Shown piece after piece: positions 1 through 8,319 of a stretch of DNA of 44,241 bases. The stretch comes from JBGLNJ01 sp964353405 (GTDB lineage Bacteria; Chloroflexota; Anaerolineae; Fen-1058): NCBI GenBank assembly GCA_964353405.1, contig CAYGWJ010000019.1:1-44241 (forward strand), read 5' to 3'. The position numbers were made by a program, and so were the translations under genes. The notes under the pieces were generated by a model that worked only from the letters and a program-made list of their open reading frames with translations, was not told where the DNA came from and made no database searches. Positions within the stretch are counted from its first letter, which is position 1, and each line of letters starts with the position of its first letter.

Positions 1-1
1 C

Positions 2-667
2 ACTTCCAAGGCGCGTTACGTCAACTCTAGCTCTGCCGACGGGCCGTCATTGCGTCGCTGGCCTGTAGACAGCGCTTTGAGAGTTCCAGTTTTCATTGCT
101 AGAGAACGAAATGGCATGTGGTTGCACAACCACTACGCTAAGGCTGGGCTCGTTGCTGCACTTCTCATCATACTCAATATTCATACTTACAGTGTCTTTC
201 CTTTGGAAACGGTTATGTTGTCGAGTCTGGAGATTGCTCTAGTGTACCACTACTTTCGCGGGAGGTTATTCATCGCTGCAGTGTTGGGAGCTTGCGCAGT
301 TCTTACTAGATTTGATGCGGTCATTCTTATCTTTGTGCTTTCGATCTACTACTTGATTGAAAGACGCGACGCCCGACGTCTGCTCATGCCGGCTGTCATA
401 TTCACAATAATCGTGCTAAGTTGGTTTGTCTTTGCGTTTCAGTACTATGGTACTCTGCTTCCCAATACCGCGTTTGCCAAGATGGGGTTCGCAAATCATG
501 AACTGCTATTTGTGGAATCTATGTGGCCGAAAGTTCTGAGCATTTTGATTGGTAATAGTTCTTTCCTATCAGCGGTGCCTGTTTTTTTGACTTTTGTGAG
601 TTTATGGTCAGCCCTGAGGGGACGAATTTGGGCGCCCAAGGAGGCAATTACCTGTATGATTCTTTGA
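2..667 (+). pseudogene. 5' part of a broken polytopic membrane glycosyltransferase (window-truncated)
   Basis: The frame is open from the left edge, so the gene begins outside the window; the TTG at 50 is only an internal start candidate. The protein has several hydrophobic segments and the motif 'YYGTLLPNTAFAKMG', which I recognise from GT39/PMT-like undecaprenyl-sugar glycosyltransferases with many membrane spans. Such enzymes move sugars from lipid carriers on the outer face of the membrane. The frame ends at a TGA at 665-667, whereas the typical C-terminal domain continues in another frame in the next entry. About one membrane block seems missing between the two parts. I read this as a frameshift plus internal deletion rather than two genes. 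Family assignment is moderate; the break is well supported by the two complementary halves. Confidence 0.6.
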
Positions 668-1188
668 GGAAGCTTATAGCGCCCAGGTATATCAAATCCT
701 TGATCTCTGTAGTTATTCTCCTTGTTTCAGTTCTTTTGGTGACTCAACTAAAGACGGTATACGATTATTCGGTGGCTCATCATCGTTTGCCCTGGACAAC
801 GGCGAGGGAGAAAGCCTATGTTGAAGCATCAGATTGGCTGAAAGAACATACGGACTTGCATGCTAGTGTTGCTGCAATGGAAATAGGTACGATCGGGTAT
901 TATAGCGGCAGGACAGTGGTGGACTTGCTCGGCCTGGCGACGCCGGCTGCCATACCTAATGTGCGATCCGGGGATTGGGGCAAAACTATTCTTGATTTGA
1001 AGCCCGACTATGTCCTTATTCAAAACAGAATTGGAGTTACCGCGTTTGACACAGTTGGATCGGACAAGCTTATCTTTGCCGGACGCGACTTTGCCAACTA
1101 CGTGCCAGTCCACCGCTTTGCTGATGAAGGTTATGATATTGCCATCTACCAGCACATCCGAGAGGCGGGAGCGGGCGAAGCGCCCTAA
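604..1188 (+). pseudogene. 3' part of the same broken membrane glycosyltransferase
   Basis: This frame opens within the end of the preceding one. It has one membrane segment near residues 30-47, then a soluble tail with 'EASDWLKEHTD', 'AAMEIGTIGYYSGR' and 'VVDLLGLATP'. These are the usual features of the periplasmic C-terminal region of GT39-like mannosyl/arabinosyl transferases, where an 'EIG..GYYS...VVDLLGL' pattern follows the last membrane helix. There is no convincing ribosome binding site before the ATG at 604, and the first 20 or so residues look like out-of-frame translation. Together with the upstream piece it makes one degraded gene. Codon use and GC match the surrounding low-GC region. 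A functional separate protein is unlikely. Confidence 0.6.
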
Positions 1189-1536
1189 TCTTGCTTCCTC
1201 ATCATAGCACTGCCCGCTTCACCATGACCGCGATTCGAAACAAGAGAGAATAACAGAAGAAAGGATATCTACTAGCGATGCGACATCTTCTGAAATGCAA
1301 ACGAACTGCGCCTTTCACCATGACGTTTTTTCTCTGCTGACAATAGTGACTCTTCAAAGGGGAAGTATAGCATCAAGCGCTAGACTCCCGACCAATAGCG
1401 GTAACACAAGTGAACTGACGGCGCCAAGTAGCATTACTTTGACTCAATTGGCGACTTACTCAGCCTTGCCCAATATCATTGTGGTCAGTGTTTACAACTC
1501 TCCGTTCCCTATCTATAGTGTGGATGGTGAAAGAGA
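1189..1536 (+). other. Degraded leader of a secreted protein gene
   Basis: No intact gene lies here. An ATG at 1278 starts a Lys/Arg-rich then hydrophobic stretch that stops after about 20 codons. A second frame, from about 1295, then continues with Ser/Thr-rich sequence to 1678. This looks like a signal peptide and N-terminus shifted out of frame ahead of the glycoside-hydrolase remnant that follows. No terminator or RNA structure is evident. Confidence 0.35.
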
Positions 1537-2175
1537 ATGGCAAGAAGTCAAAACGATGCCATGGATGGACATTCCTATGCCCAATTGCAGTTCGACTTGC
1601 CGGCGCGGATGCATAGCTACTATGCGTGGAGTGGCCCGCTGGGCGGAACCGGATTGCCGGAAAAAGTGGCTTTCGTGAGGAGGGTTATGGGCCAGTATGG
1701 CCATGCCAACAAGCCCGTCTTTGCCGGTGAGATTGCGCTCAAGTGCATAGAGCCGGCTCCTGAATGCTACGACGCGGCTGGTGCCTTTATTCCACGCGCT
1801 GTCGCAGAGGCGTATGGCTTGAATCTGGTCGGGACGATCTATTTTCCTTTGGTAGCGGATCGTCCGAACTATGCACTGTTGTTGTCCGACTTGACGCCCA
1901 GGCCGATGTTTTACGCATACAAGTTCCTGGCCAGCCAGCTCGTGAATGCACGCTATGTTGGGCCGGTAACGCAGTATGCTGGTGTGTCGGGCTACTTGTT
2001 CAATCAAAACAGCATTCGGCCCGTGCAGATTGTTTGGTCAACCGATGGAACGGATCAGACGATCACCGTGCCGGCTGATTTTGTGAGAGCCTTTGACAAG
2101 TTAGGCAACCTGGTTGCCCCGACCGGAGAGCAATTGACGATTGGATGGTCGCCAATCTATATTGAACTAAAATGA
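1537..2175 (+). pseudogene. C-terminal remnant of a glycoside-hydrolase-like (clan GH-A type) secreted protein
   Basis: The 212 residues resemble the last third of a TIM-barrel glycosidase: 'MHSYYAWSGP' like an FHYY strand, 'NKPVFAGEIALKC' with a Glu in the place of the strand-7 nucleophile, and 'PRPMFYAYKFLASQLVNA', the usual end of a GH39/GH5-like barrel. A small beta domain follows. The first barrel strands and the acid/base region are missing. The frame is closed by TGA at 1528-1530 just before the ATG, and remnants of the upstream part sit in another frame. It therefore looks like a truncated gene. Its position in a glycan cluster fits a polysaccharide-active enzyme, but the exact family is uncertain. 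Confidence 0.5.
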
Positions 2176-2203
2176 TTCACGTCATCACATGGGCGTTTGG
2201 CTT

Positions 2204-3391
2204 ATGAAGGTTTGCATTGTCACAACCGCCTTTCCGCGCTGGCCCCAAGATAACCGCGGAACGTTTATTCTGGAAGCAGCTCGCGCTGTCCAGGCCCAAG
2301 GTGCGCAGGTCCGAGTGATCGCCATGCACAGCCCTGGCACCAAGACCAGAGAGGTGATGGATTCTATCGAAGTGATCCGTCCGCCCTACCTGTGGCCGGA
2401 GCGTCTGGAGGTGCTTCAGAAAGAGGGCGGTGGGCTGCCCATCATGTGGCGTAAGAGCCGCCTGGCCCGGTGTGAGATTCTGCCTTTTTTCATGGCGCAC
2501 ACTTTGGCGATTATGAGATTTGCCCGCGACTGCGATATCATTCACGCCAACTGGACATTATCGGCAGCAGCGGCCTGGACGGGTCAGTTTTATCATCGGC
2601 GTCCTATTCTGGTCACGCTTCAGGGAAGTGATATCTATCAGGCCACCCAGCTTCCTCTTGTCAGTCGTTTCACCGCGATGGTGCTCAAGCGCAGTAGCCG
2701 GGTCTTGGCGATTAGCAAGTCATTGGCGGAGGCAACGATTGCTCTAGGGATTTCTCCCAGTCAGGTCGAGGTCGTTTCGGATGGCGTAGACACGGATAAA
2801 TTCTGCCCCTCCGGAGAAGAGCGCAAGTCCTTCATCGTATTTGTCGGATCATTGATCGAGAGAAAAGGATTGAGGCATTTGATTCGGGCGATGTCGCAGG
2901 TTCGGCGCGAGTTTCCCGAGTGCCGACTTGTGATTATCGGCGAAGGGCCCCAACAAGCCGAGCTTAATAGCCTGGCGGACTCGCTTGGAATTGCCGATAA
3001 CGTCAGCTTTGTAGGTCCGCAAACACCGGTTCAGATAAGCCAGTGGATGCAGCAGGCTCGTTTGTTTGTGCTTCCTTCCGTGGAAGAGGGATTGGGAGTT
3101 GTTTTGCTAGAAGCCTTGGCGTCGGGCACTCCTTGTGTAGCAACGAGCGTCGGGGGAATTCCGGATGTCGTATCGCCTGAGGTTGGAATTCTGGTTCCCC
3201 CGGCCGAACCAGACGCATTGGCTGAAGCTATCATTGCGCTTTGGCGTGATCGGCAACGCTGGGAAATGGCCAGTCGTCGCGCGCGCGAGAGAGCCGTGGA
3301 ACGTTTCAGTTGGAAAAGCATAGCTTGTCATTTGGTCGAGCTCTATCAAGCCGTTATAGATAGCAAGAAGAGCGAGTATCGGCTTCAGTAG
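2204..3391 (+). CDS. Glycosyltransferase family 4 (GT-B fold)
   Basis: An intact retaining glycosyltransferase of 395 residues, probably cytoplasmic and membrane-associated, that transfers a sugar from a nucleotide donor to a growing glycan. The N-terminal Rossmann domain opens with 'MKVCIVTTAFPRWPQDNRG' and has 'LQGSDIY' in the acceptor domain. The C-terminal donor domain begins around 'FIVFVGSLIERKGLRHLI' and contains the EX7E signature (E295 and E303). 'GTPCVATSVGGIPDVV' closes the nucleotide site. I prefer the ATG at 2204 because it matches the family N-terminus; an ATG at 2189 adds five residues. It follows the hydrolase remnant closely and precedes three methyltransferases, so it probably belongs to a surface polysaccharide or glycoprotein glycan cluster. 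Donor and acceptor cannot be read from sequence. Confidence 0.9.
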   Translation: MKVCIVTTAFPRWPQDNRGTFILEAARAVQAQGAQVRVIAMHSPGTKTREVMDSIEVIRPPYLWPERLEVLQKEGGGLPIMWRKSRLARCEILPFFMAHTLAIMRFARDCDIIHANWTLSAAAAWTGQFYHRRPILVTLQGSDIYQATQLPLVSRFTAMVLKRSSRVLAISKSLAEATIALGISPSQVEVVSDGVDTDKFCPSGEERKSFIVFVGSLIERKGLRHLIRAMSQVRREFPECRLVIIGEGPQQAELNSLADSLGIADNVSFVGPQTPVQISQWMQQARLFVLPSVEEGLGVVLLEALASGTPCVATSVGGIPDVVSPEVGILVPPAEPDALAEAIIALWRDRQRWEMASRRARERAVERFSWKSIACHLVELYQAVIDSKKSEYRLQ

Positions 3392-3428
3392 GTACTTGGC
3401 CAAGTCTGCCGCAGTGGAGTAGTGACGC

Positions 3429-4205
3429 GTGAGCCTCAAAGAGTTGATTCGTTCAAATCGGCGTAAGCTGGAGCAAGATCTAGGCACCTTGCCACAACGC
3501 CGCTTGTTCTCACCTGCTTACTATAGTCAATACAAAGTTACACTTCCTCTCATCCGGCAGTATGCTAAAGGAAAACTGGTTGATCTTGGGTGCGGCGACA
3601 TGCCTTTTCGGCACCTGATCGCCGATCGTGTCGGCGCCTACGACAGTCTCGACTTGTTCCCGCGCAGCACTGACGTGACATACGTTGGCAATATCCAGAA
3701 CATGGACATGATTGCATCTGAATCCTATGACACTGCGATCTGCTTAGAAGTTCTTGAACATGTTCCTGATCCCTTCCAAGCCGTGCGGGAGATAGGCCGT
3801 ATTCTAAAGCCAGGCGGTGTCTTGATCGTGTCCGTGCCACACTTGAGCCGGCTGCATGATGAGCCTCACGACTATTACCGGTATACGCACTATGGAATTC
3901 GGTATCTGCTGGAACAAGGCAAGTTTGTGGTCCTGTCTGTGGATAAACGCGGCGGTGTATTCTCCTTTATCGGTCACCAAATGGCCACACTCCTGCTGGG
4001 TATGGTTTGGCACATTCCTGTCGTTAGAGATATAGCCTGGTTTGTGAATAGTTGGGTTTTTACCCGCGCTTGCTATAGTCTGGATCGGCTTCTAGACGCT
4101 GGGGGGACAATGGCAATGGGCTATAGCGCAGTTGCACTCAAAAAAGGCGGCGTTGGAGGCGATCATCAGATGCACGACTCGCCATCAGCAAAGAAAGCGA
4201 AATGA
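3429..4205 (+). CDS. Class I SAM-dependent methyltransferase
   Basis: A 258-residue Rossmann-fold methyltransferase of the Methyltransf_11 type. Motif I is 'LVDLGCGD' at residues 50-57. The post-motif region has 'ICLEVLEHVPDP', and motif III-like sequence is 'RILKPGGVLIVSVPHLS'. 'EPHDYYRYTHYGIRYLL' is typical of enzymes found in surface-glycan clusters. The gene starts with GTG at 3429. Its stop overlaps the start of the next methyltransferase by four bases (ATGA), indicating translational coupling. The C-terminal part has a short hydrophobic stretch that could touch the membrane. Context suggests methylation of a sugar or capping of a glycan; the substrate is unknown. Confidence 0.85.
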   Translation: MSLKELIRSNRRKLEQDLGTLPQRRLFSPAYYSQYKVTLPLIRQYAKGKLVDLGCGDMPFRHLIADRVGAYDSLDLFPRSTDVTYVGNIQNMDMIASESYDTAICLEVLEHVPDPFQAVREIGRILKPGGVLIVSVPHLSRLHDEPHDYYRYTHYGIRYLLEQGKFVVLSVDKRGGVFSFIGHQMATLLLGMVWHIPVVRDIAWFVNSWVFTRACYSLDRLLDAGGTMAMGYSAVALKKGGVGGDHQMHDSPSAKKAK

Positions 4206-4948
4206 AATCCAGGCAGTATCAACCCGGATTCTATAACCTCTCGCCTAGAGTGCGAGACATGGGCAGCCGTCTGCGGCAGGCCGAAAAAATCACCAGCGTT
4301 CTGACGGGGTTCAGTTCGTATCCTCTGTCGTCTGCTACATGTCTGGACATCGGCTGCTCGGCGGGGTTTATCACGGCGGCTCTCGCCCCACTCTTTGGAA
4401 GAACGGTCGGCTTGGACTATGATAATGTTGCGCTCAAGAACGCTGCACGTTCCGATCTATGCTTGAGTTTCGTGTGTGGAGACGCGATGTCTCTGCCTAT
4501 GGCCAACAGTTCTATAGATGTGATTATCTGTGCCCAGGTTTATGAGCATGTCCCCGACGATGAAACACTTGTTGCCGAGATGTATCGAGTTTTGAAGCCG
4601 GGCGGGATGGTGTTCTTTAGTGGCCCCAACAAGCTTTTTCCAATTGAGCCGCACTATTTCCTTCCGTGCCTGCACTGGCTGCCTGAGAGACTGGCCGATG
4701 GGTACCTGCGCCTGCTGGGCAGGGGGCATCACTATTACGAGCGATCCAGGACGTTGTGGGGCCTGCAGCATTTATTGGCTCCTTTCACGATACACGATGT
4801 CACGGTTCAGGTCCTACAGCACATGCAGTTTGCCGGTTCTGGAAGATGGTCAAGGTTCATGAGCCGCCTGCCTTTGTGGGTATGGAAGATCTTGTTGCCC
4901 ATTTTGCCAAATTACAACTGGATTCTTTTAAAGTCGTCCGAGTCGTAG
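4202..4948 (+). CDS. Class I SAM-dependent methyltransferase
   Basis: A second intact methyltransferase, 248 residues, overlapping the previous gene by ATGA. Motif I is 'CLDIGCSAG' near residues 47-55, the acidic loop is 'VGLDYD', and 'VYEHVPDDETLVAEMYRVLKPGG' marks the post-II/III region. 'SGPNKLFPIEPHYFLPCLHWLP' is often seen in Methyltransf_11 proteins of polysaccharide clusters. It differs enough from its neighbours that recent tandem duplication is unlikely. It is expected to be cytoplasmic and to act on a glycan or a lipid-linked intermediate; the substrate is not readable. Confidence 0.85.
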   Translation: MKSRQYQPGFYNLSPRVRDMGSRLRQAEKITSVLTGFSSYPLSSATCLDIGCSAGFITAALAPLFGRTVGLDYDNVALKNAARSDLCLSFVCGDAMSLPMANSSIDVIICAQVYEHVPDDETLVAEMYRVLKPGGMVFFSGPNKLFPIEPHYFLPCLHWLPERLADGYLRLLGRGHHYYERSRTLWGLQHLLAPFTIHDVTVQVLQHMQFAGSGRWSRFMSRLPLWVWKILLPILPNYNWILLKSSES

Positions 4949-4976
4949 AATTTAGGCGTTTGTTGCCCGCGCGGGG

Positions 4977-5783
4977 ATGTTGATTCCTTATGCGGCAGGC
5001 CAGCGGCTGAAATGGATGGTGACGATGAAGTTGAATGACTATATCGGATTGGTGCAGGTCGCCAGGCGGCGTCTGCGATCCGAGGGGGATTATCGCGAAT
5101 TTCAAACATTTCAGGCGTGTCTGGTGCTCGACTATCTCGCTCAGCATGGAGTTGCAGTGCAAGGTCTGGTCCTGGACCTGGGCAGCGGAATCGCCGGTTA
5201 CAGCCTGGAATTCGCGCGTCGAGGCGCGCGTGTGATCAGTCTTGACCTTGTTCAACCTCGCTTTTCTAGCCCAGACCAGATGTCTCAGGTACAAGCGAGT
5301 GGGCTTGCAATCCCACTGAAAGACGAATCAGTCAACATTGTCTTTTGTGCTAGTCTGGTTGAGCATGTCGCTGAACCCGCCACCTTACTGGCAGAAGCTG
5401 AACGAATCCTTCGGAAAGGCGGGATGTGTTATTTCAGCTTCCCGCTCTATTACAGTCCGATGGGCGGGCATGAGTTTTCCCCCTTTCATTATTTAGGTGA
5501 ACGTCTGGCCCTCCGATTGGTGCATCGTCACCGCACCTTGGCAGATTGGGCCGGTCAACTCTAGGATGTTCCACATCAAGTGCAATCATTTTCCGAGTTG
5601 TATCGTGGATGGGGCCTGTACAAGATGACCATTGGTAAATTCCGTCGTCTGTTAGGTCACACAGGATTTGAATGCCTGGACATGTCAACACGCTACATGC
5701 CGGTCAGCTTTGTGCGGTGGCCGCTGCTCGGCGAGGTCTTGACCTGGCATGCTCAGTTTGTACTCGTAAAGCCGCGACAATAG
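4977..5783 (+). pseudogene. SAM-dependent methyltransferase interrupted by an in-frame TAG
   Basis: A third methyltransferase in the same run. It has motif I 'VLDLGSGIAGYSLEFARRG', 'ISLDL', 'ASLVEHVAEPATLLAEAERILRKGG' and 'YFSFPLYYSPMGGHE'. The frame is closed by TAG at 5562-5564 but continues without any shift to 5783, giving the expected C-terminus ('ELYRGWGLYKMTIGKFRRLL' onwards). One base change from a Tyr codon (TAC or TAT) would explain the stop. The best start is the ATG at 5016 or 5025, as the first residues from 4977 do not look like family sequence. It is either a recent nonsense mutation or an assembly error. A truncated product would keep the SAM site but lose the substrate lid. 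Confidence 0.75.
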
Positions 5784-5866
5784 GCTGATGGATCATATCA
5801 TCCGATGAGAAAATCCTGGCGTCAAACTAGACTCCCATAACGTCTAATAGATTCTGGAGGTGTTAG

Positions 5867-7309
5867 GTGAAAACATTACTTTTGTGGCCTGCTTTTAGGG
5901 AAGAGTATAACAAATATCCTCCCCTTGGCATTGCTTACCTGGCTGCTGTTTTGAGGGAAAATGGTTTTCCTGTCGAAATTGTTGATGCTGCTGGGTACAC
6001 TGATTATGAAGAATTTGAAGTCAAGTTAAGGGAGAATCGCCCTGATATATTGGGAATCTCTGTGCTTTCTGTGCATTATGATAAGGCACTGGAAGCTGCC
6101 AGAATTGCAAAAAAGGTTTTGCCCCATATAATGGTTGTTTTCGGAGGAGCTCATCCCACGGCTCTCCCAGAACTGACTGTCAAGAATCCTGAAGTTGATA
6201 TTGTGGTCTTCGGTGAAGGGGAGCGAAAATTCTTGAATCTTGTTCATTCATTGCAAAAGGAAACAGGGCTGGATAAAGTCAATGGAATATATTACAAAGT
6301 GGGTGGCGAGATCATCAAAACTGCTGACGGAGAATTTGTAGATAACTTGGACTTGATTCCGTTCCCCGCCCGCGATCTGTTTTCTATGAATGAGTATCTT
6401 CGCCGTTCGCCGACCTTGCCCTTACCCTACCCTGCAACAAGCATTATTCCAAGTCGTGGCTGCTATGGGAATTGCCGATTCTGCCAGCCGACGTTAAGAA
6501 AGTTGTTTGGAAGAAAGATACGGTATAGAAGCCCAAAGAACGTGGTTGATGAGATTATCCACCTGAAAGAAAAATACAGTCTCAAGGGCCTCTTTTTTGC
6601 GGATGATGAGCCCACGTGGGGAAAGAAATGGATGCTGGAGCTTTGCGAAGAGATCTGCAAAAGACAGGTCGAGATTGCATGGATTTGTGCGAGCAGGGTG
6701 GATACAGTTGATCTTGAATTGTTGAGCGCGATGAAGAGAGCAGGCTGCATTGGAGTTGGTTTTGGGGTCGAGTCTGGCTCGCAGAAGGTTCTTAACTATT
6801 ACAGAAAGGGAGTGCGGGTGGCTCAGATCGCTCCAGCCTTTGAACTGTGCGAGCAGGTTGGAATTGTAGCCCGAGCAAATATCATGATTGGCGCTCCTTT
6901 TGAGACCAAGCAAGATGTCCAAGAGACCATTCAAATGTTAGAAAAAGTCCGGCCAGACCTTATTGCCATATCGGCTACAACTCCCACCGTCGGCACGGAT
7001 TTATTTGCCGACGCAAGCGAAAAGCATCTGTTGCGGAAAGAGTCCTTGAGTGGGTATGACCGGCTCAACATAGATACGATGAAGAGAGAGCTCTCCGATC
7101 TAGAGATCAAGCAAATGATCGGAGACATCGTGCGAGTATATAAACGTGGTATTATGAAGATTGTCATCAATCCTCTCGATCTGTATCGGCGAAAGCATTT
7201 TTTCTACCATGTCTTTATGCATTGGTTTACAATGATCAGAAATCCATCGGTTTTGATGAAAGATATTTCTTATTATCTGAATTATGCAAAAAAGGAGAGG
7301 GTGGGTTAA
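5867..7309 (+). CDS. B12-binding-domain radical SAM protein
   Basis: A 480-residue enzyme starting with GTG behind a clear GGAGG at 5857-5861. The N-terminal cobalamin-binding-type domain (about residues 1-130) starts 'MKTLLLWPAFREEYNKYPPL' and lacks an obvious DxHxxG His ligand, as in many members. The radical SAM core has CX3CX2C at C199, C203 and C206, followed by 'FFADDEPTW' and 'GVGFGVESGSQKVL'. Such proteins do radical methylation, ring contraction or related chemistry on lipids and glycans, and often sit in hopanoid or surface-glycan clusters. The last residues overlap the start of the next gene by one base. The gene is AT-richer than the downstream half of the window. The reaction is not predictable. 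Confidence 0.88.
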   Translation: MKTLLLWPAFREEYNKYPPLGIAYLAAVLRENGFPVEIVDAAGYTDYEEFEVKLRENRPDILGISVLSVHYDKALEAARIAKKVLPHIMVVFGGAHPTALPELTVKNPEVDIVVFGEGERKFLNLVHSLQKETGLDKVNGIYYKVGGEIIKTADGEFVDNLDLIPFPARDLFSMNEYLRRSPTLPLPYPATSIIPSRGCYGNCRFCQPTLRKLFGRKIRYRSPKNVVDEIIHLKEKYSLKGLFFADDEPTWGKKWMLELCEEICKRQVEIAWICASRVDTVDLELLSAMKRAGCIGVGFGVESGSQKVLNYYRKGVRVAQIAPAFELCEQVGIVARANIMIGAPFETKQDVQETIQMLEKVRPDLIAISATTPTVGTDLFADASEKHLLRKESLSGYDRLNIDTMKRELSDLEIKQMIGDIVRVYKRGIMKIVINPLDLYRRKHFFYHVFMHWFTMIRNPSVLMKDISYYLNYAKKERVG

Positions 7310-8244
7310 TGATCTCTTGGCGACGTGCACTGTATCTGGCGGGAATCGGCATTGGTGGTCTGCTGTTCGCCTACCAGGTCTGGAATGGGTATCAGGGAGT
7401 TGTTCACAGTGCGCTACACATATCTCATCCTGTATTGATAGCGGTGGCCTGGGGGCTTGTCGAAGTGTCCTTCGCGTTACAGATGATCGCTTGGTCGTGG
7501 CTCATGGACAGTCTGGGTAGCCATTTGTCTTGGCGGCAAGTAGTCGAAGGATATACACTATCATTCCTTGCACGTTATATTCCTGGCAGTATCTGGGGAT
7601 ATGTGAGCCGCGGCGAGTGGCTTAGGCAAGACCACAATGTTGCTTATTCTGTATCTCATTTTGGTTCAATCTTGGAGATCTTGACCATTTTAACTGCGCT
7701 TGGACTGATTTCAGGAATTTACCTTGCTTCGGTTTTTGTGGGGCTATATCGGCTTATCTTGTTGGTTTTGACAATCATTTTCTTGCCAAGTGTTTGGTTA
7801 ATTCTGTCTTTTGTTCCTAGATGGGTCTTGTCTACAAAGCTCTTGAACAAATCGTTCGGGAACGTCGCGTCGTTACATTTATCTATAGGCACCTGGGTCG
7901 CAGTCGTCATGTTCCATCTCTTGCTATGGTTGTGCTACGGTAGCCTTGTACTTTTTATTACCGAAGCATTTGGAATCCGATCAGAGGGAGGGCTCGTCCA
8001 GTATACCTTTCTATTTGGTTTGGCCTGGGTAGTCGGTTTTCTTGCGGTCTTTATACCGGCCGGCTTGGGCGTGAGAGAAATAGCACTATCCAGCCTGCTG
8101 GTAACCAGTGTAGGTTTATCGGCCTCCCAGGCTAGCGCCGTGTCTGTTATGTCTAGACTGATGGTTGCTTGCTCCGAGTTGCTCTGGGTTGGTATTGGGA
8201 TAGTCGCCACTCGCATGCCTAAACCGGATGGATCGGAGAGATAA
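7309..8244 (+). CDS. Lysylphosphatidylglycerol-synthase-type integral membrane protein
   Basis: A 311-residue protein with about eight hydrophobic helices. The family signatures are 'YIPGSIWGYVSRGEWLR' in the middle and 'FIPAGLGVREIALSSLL' near the end, matching the LPG_synthase_TM (flippase-like) domain without the soluble lysyl-transferase domain. Proteins of this kind probably move lipids or lipid-linked sugars across the inner membrane. The ATG at 7309 overlaps the stop of the radical SAM gene (TAATG) and has an AAGGAGAGG box at 7292-7300, so I reject the earlier in-frame start at 7222. Coupling to the radical SAM enzyme suggests both act on the same lipid or glycan. Confidence 0.88.
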   Translation: MISWRRALYLAGIGIGGLLFAYQVWNGYQGVVHSALHISHPVLIAVAWGLVEVSFALQMIAWSWLMDSLGSHLSWRQVVEGYTLSFLARYIPGSIWGYVSRGEWLRQDHNVAYSVSHFGSILEILTILTALGLISGIYLASVFVGLYRLILLVLTIIFLPSVWLILSFVPRWVLSTKLLNKSFGNVASLHLSIGTWVAVVMFHLLLWLCYGSLVLFITEAFGIRSEGGLVQYTFLFGLAWVVGFLAVFIPAGLGVREIALSSLLVTSVGLSASQASAVSVMSRLMVACSELLWVGIGIVATRMPKPDGSER

Positions 8245-8319
8245 TCCAATTGGATTATTGCATTTGTTGGGTCAAGATGGTAAAGTAGTACCACGTTAAC
8301 ATATTTCAAGGAGGGAACC

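Noticed and set aside
5562..5564. Pyrrolysine or other recoding of the TAG
   Set aside because: No PYLIS-like element or pyl genes are visible; a simple mutation or read error is more likely.
5784..5866. Cobalamin riboswitch before the radical SAM gene
   Set aside because: The gap is only about 80 bases and has no B12-box-like sequence.
8254..8265. 'atccaattggat' palindrome as operator
   Set aside because: Perfect but only 12 bases, no second copy, and not placed on a recognisable promoter.
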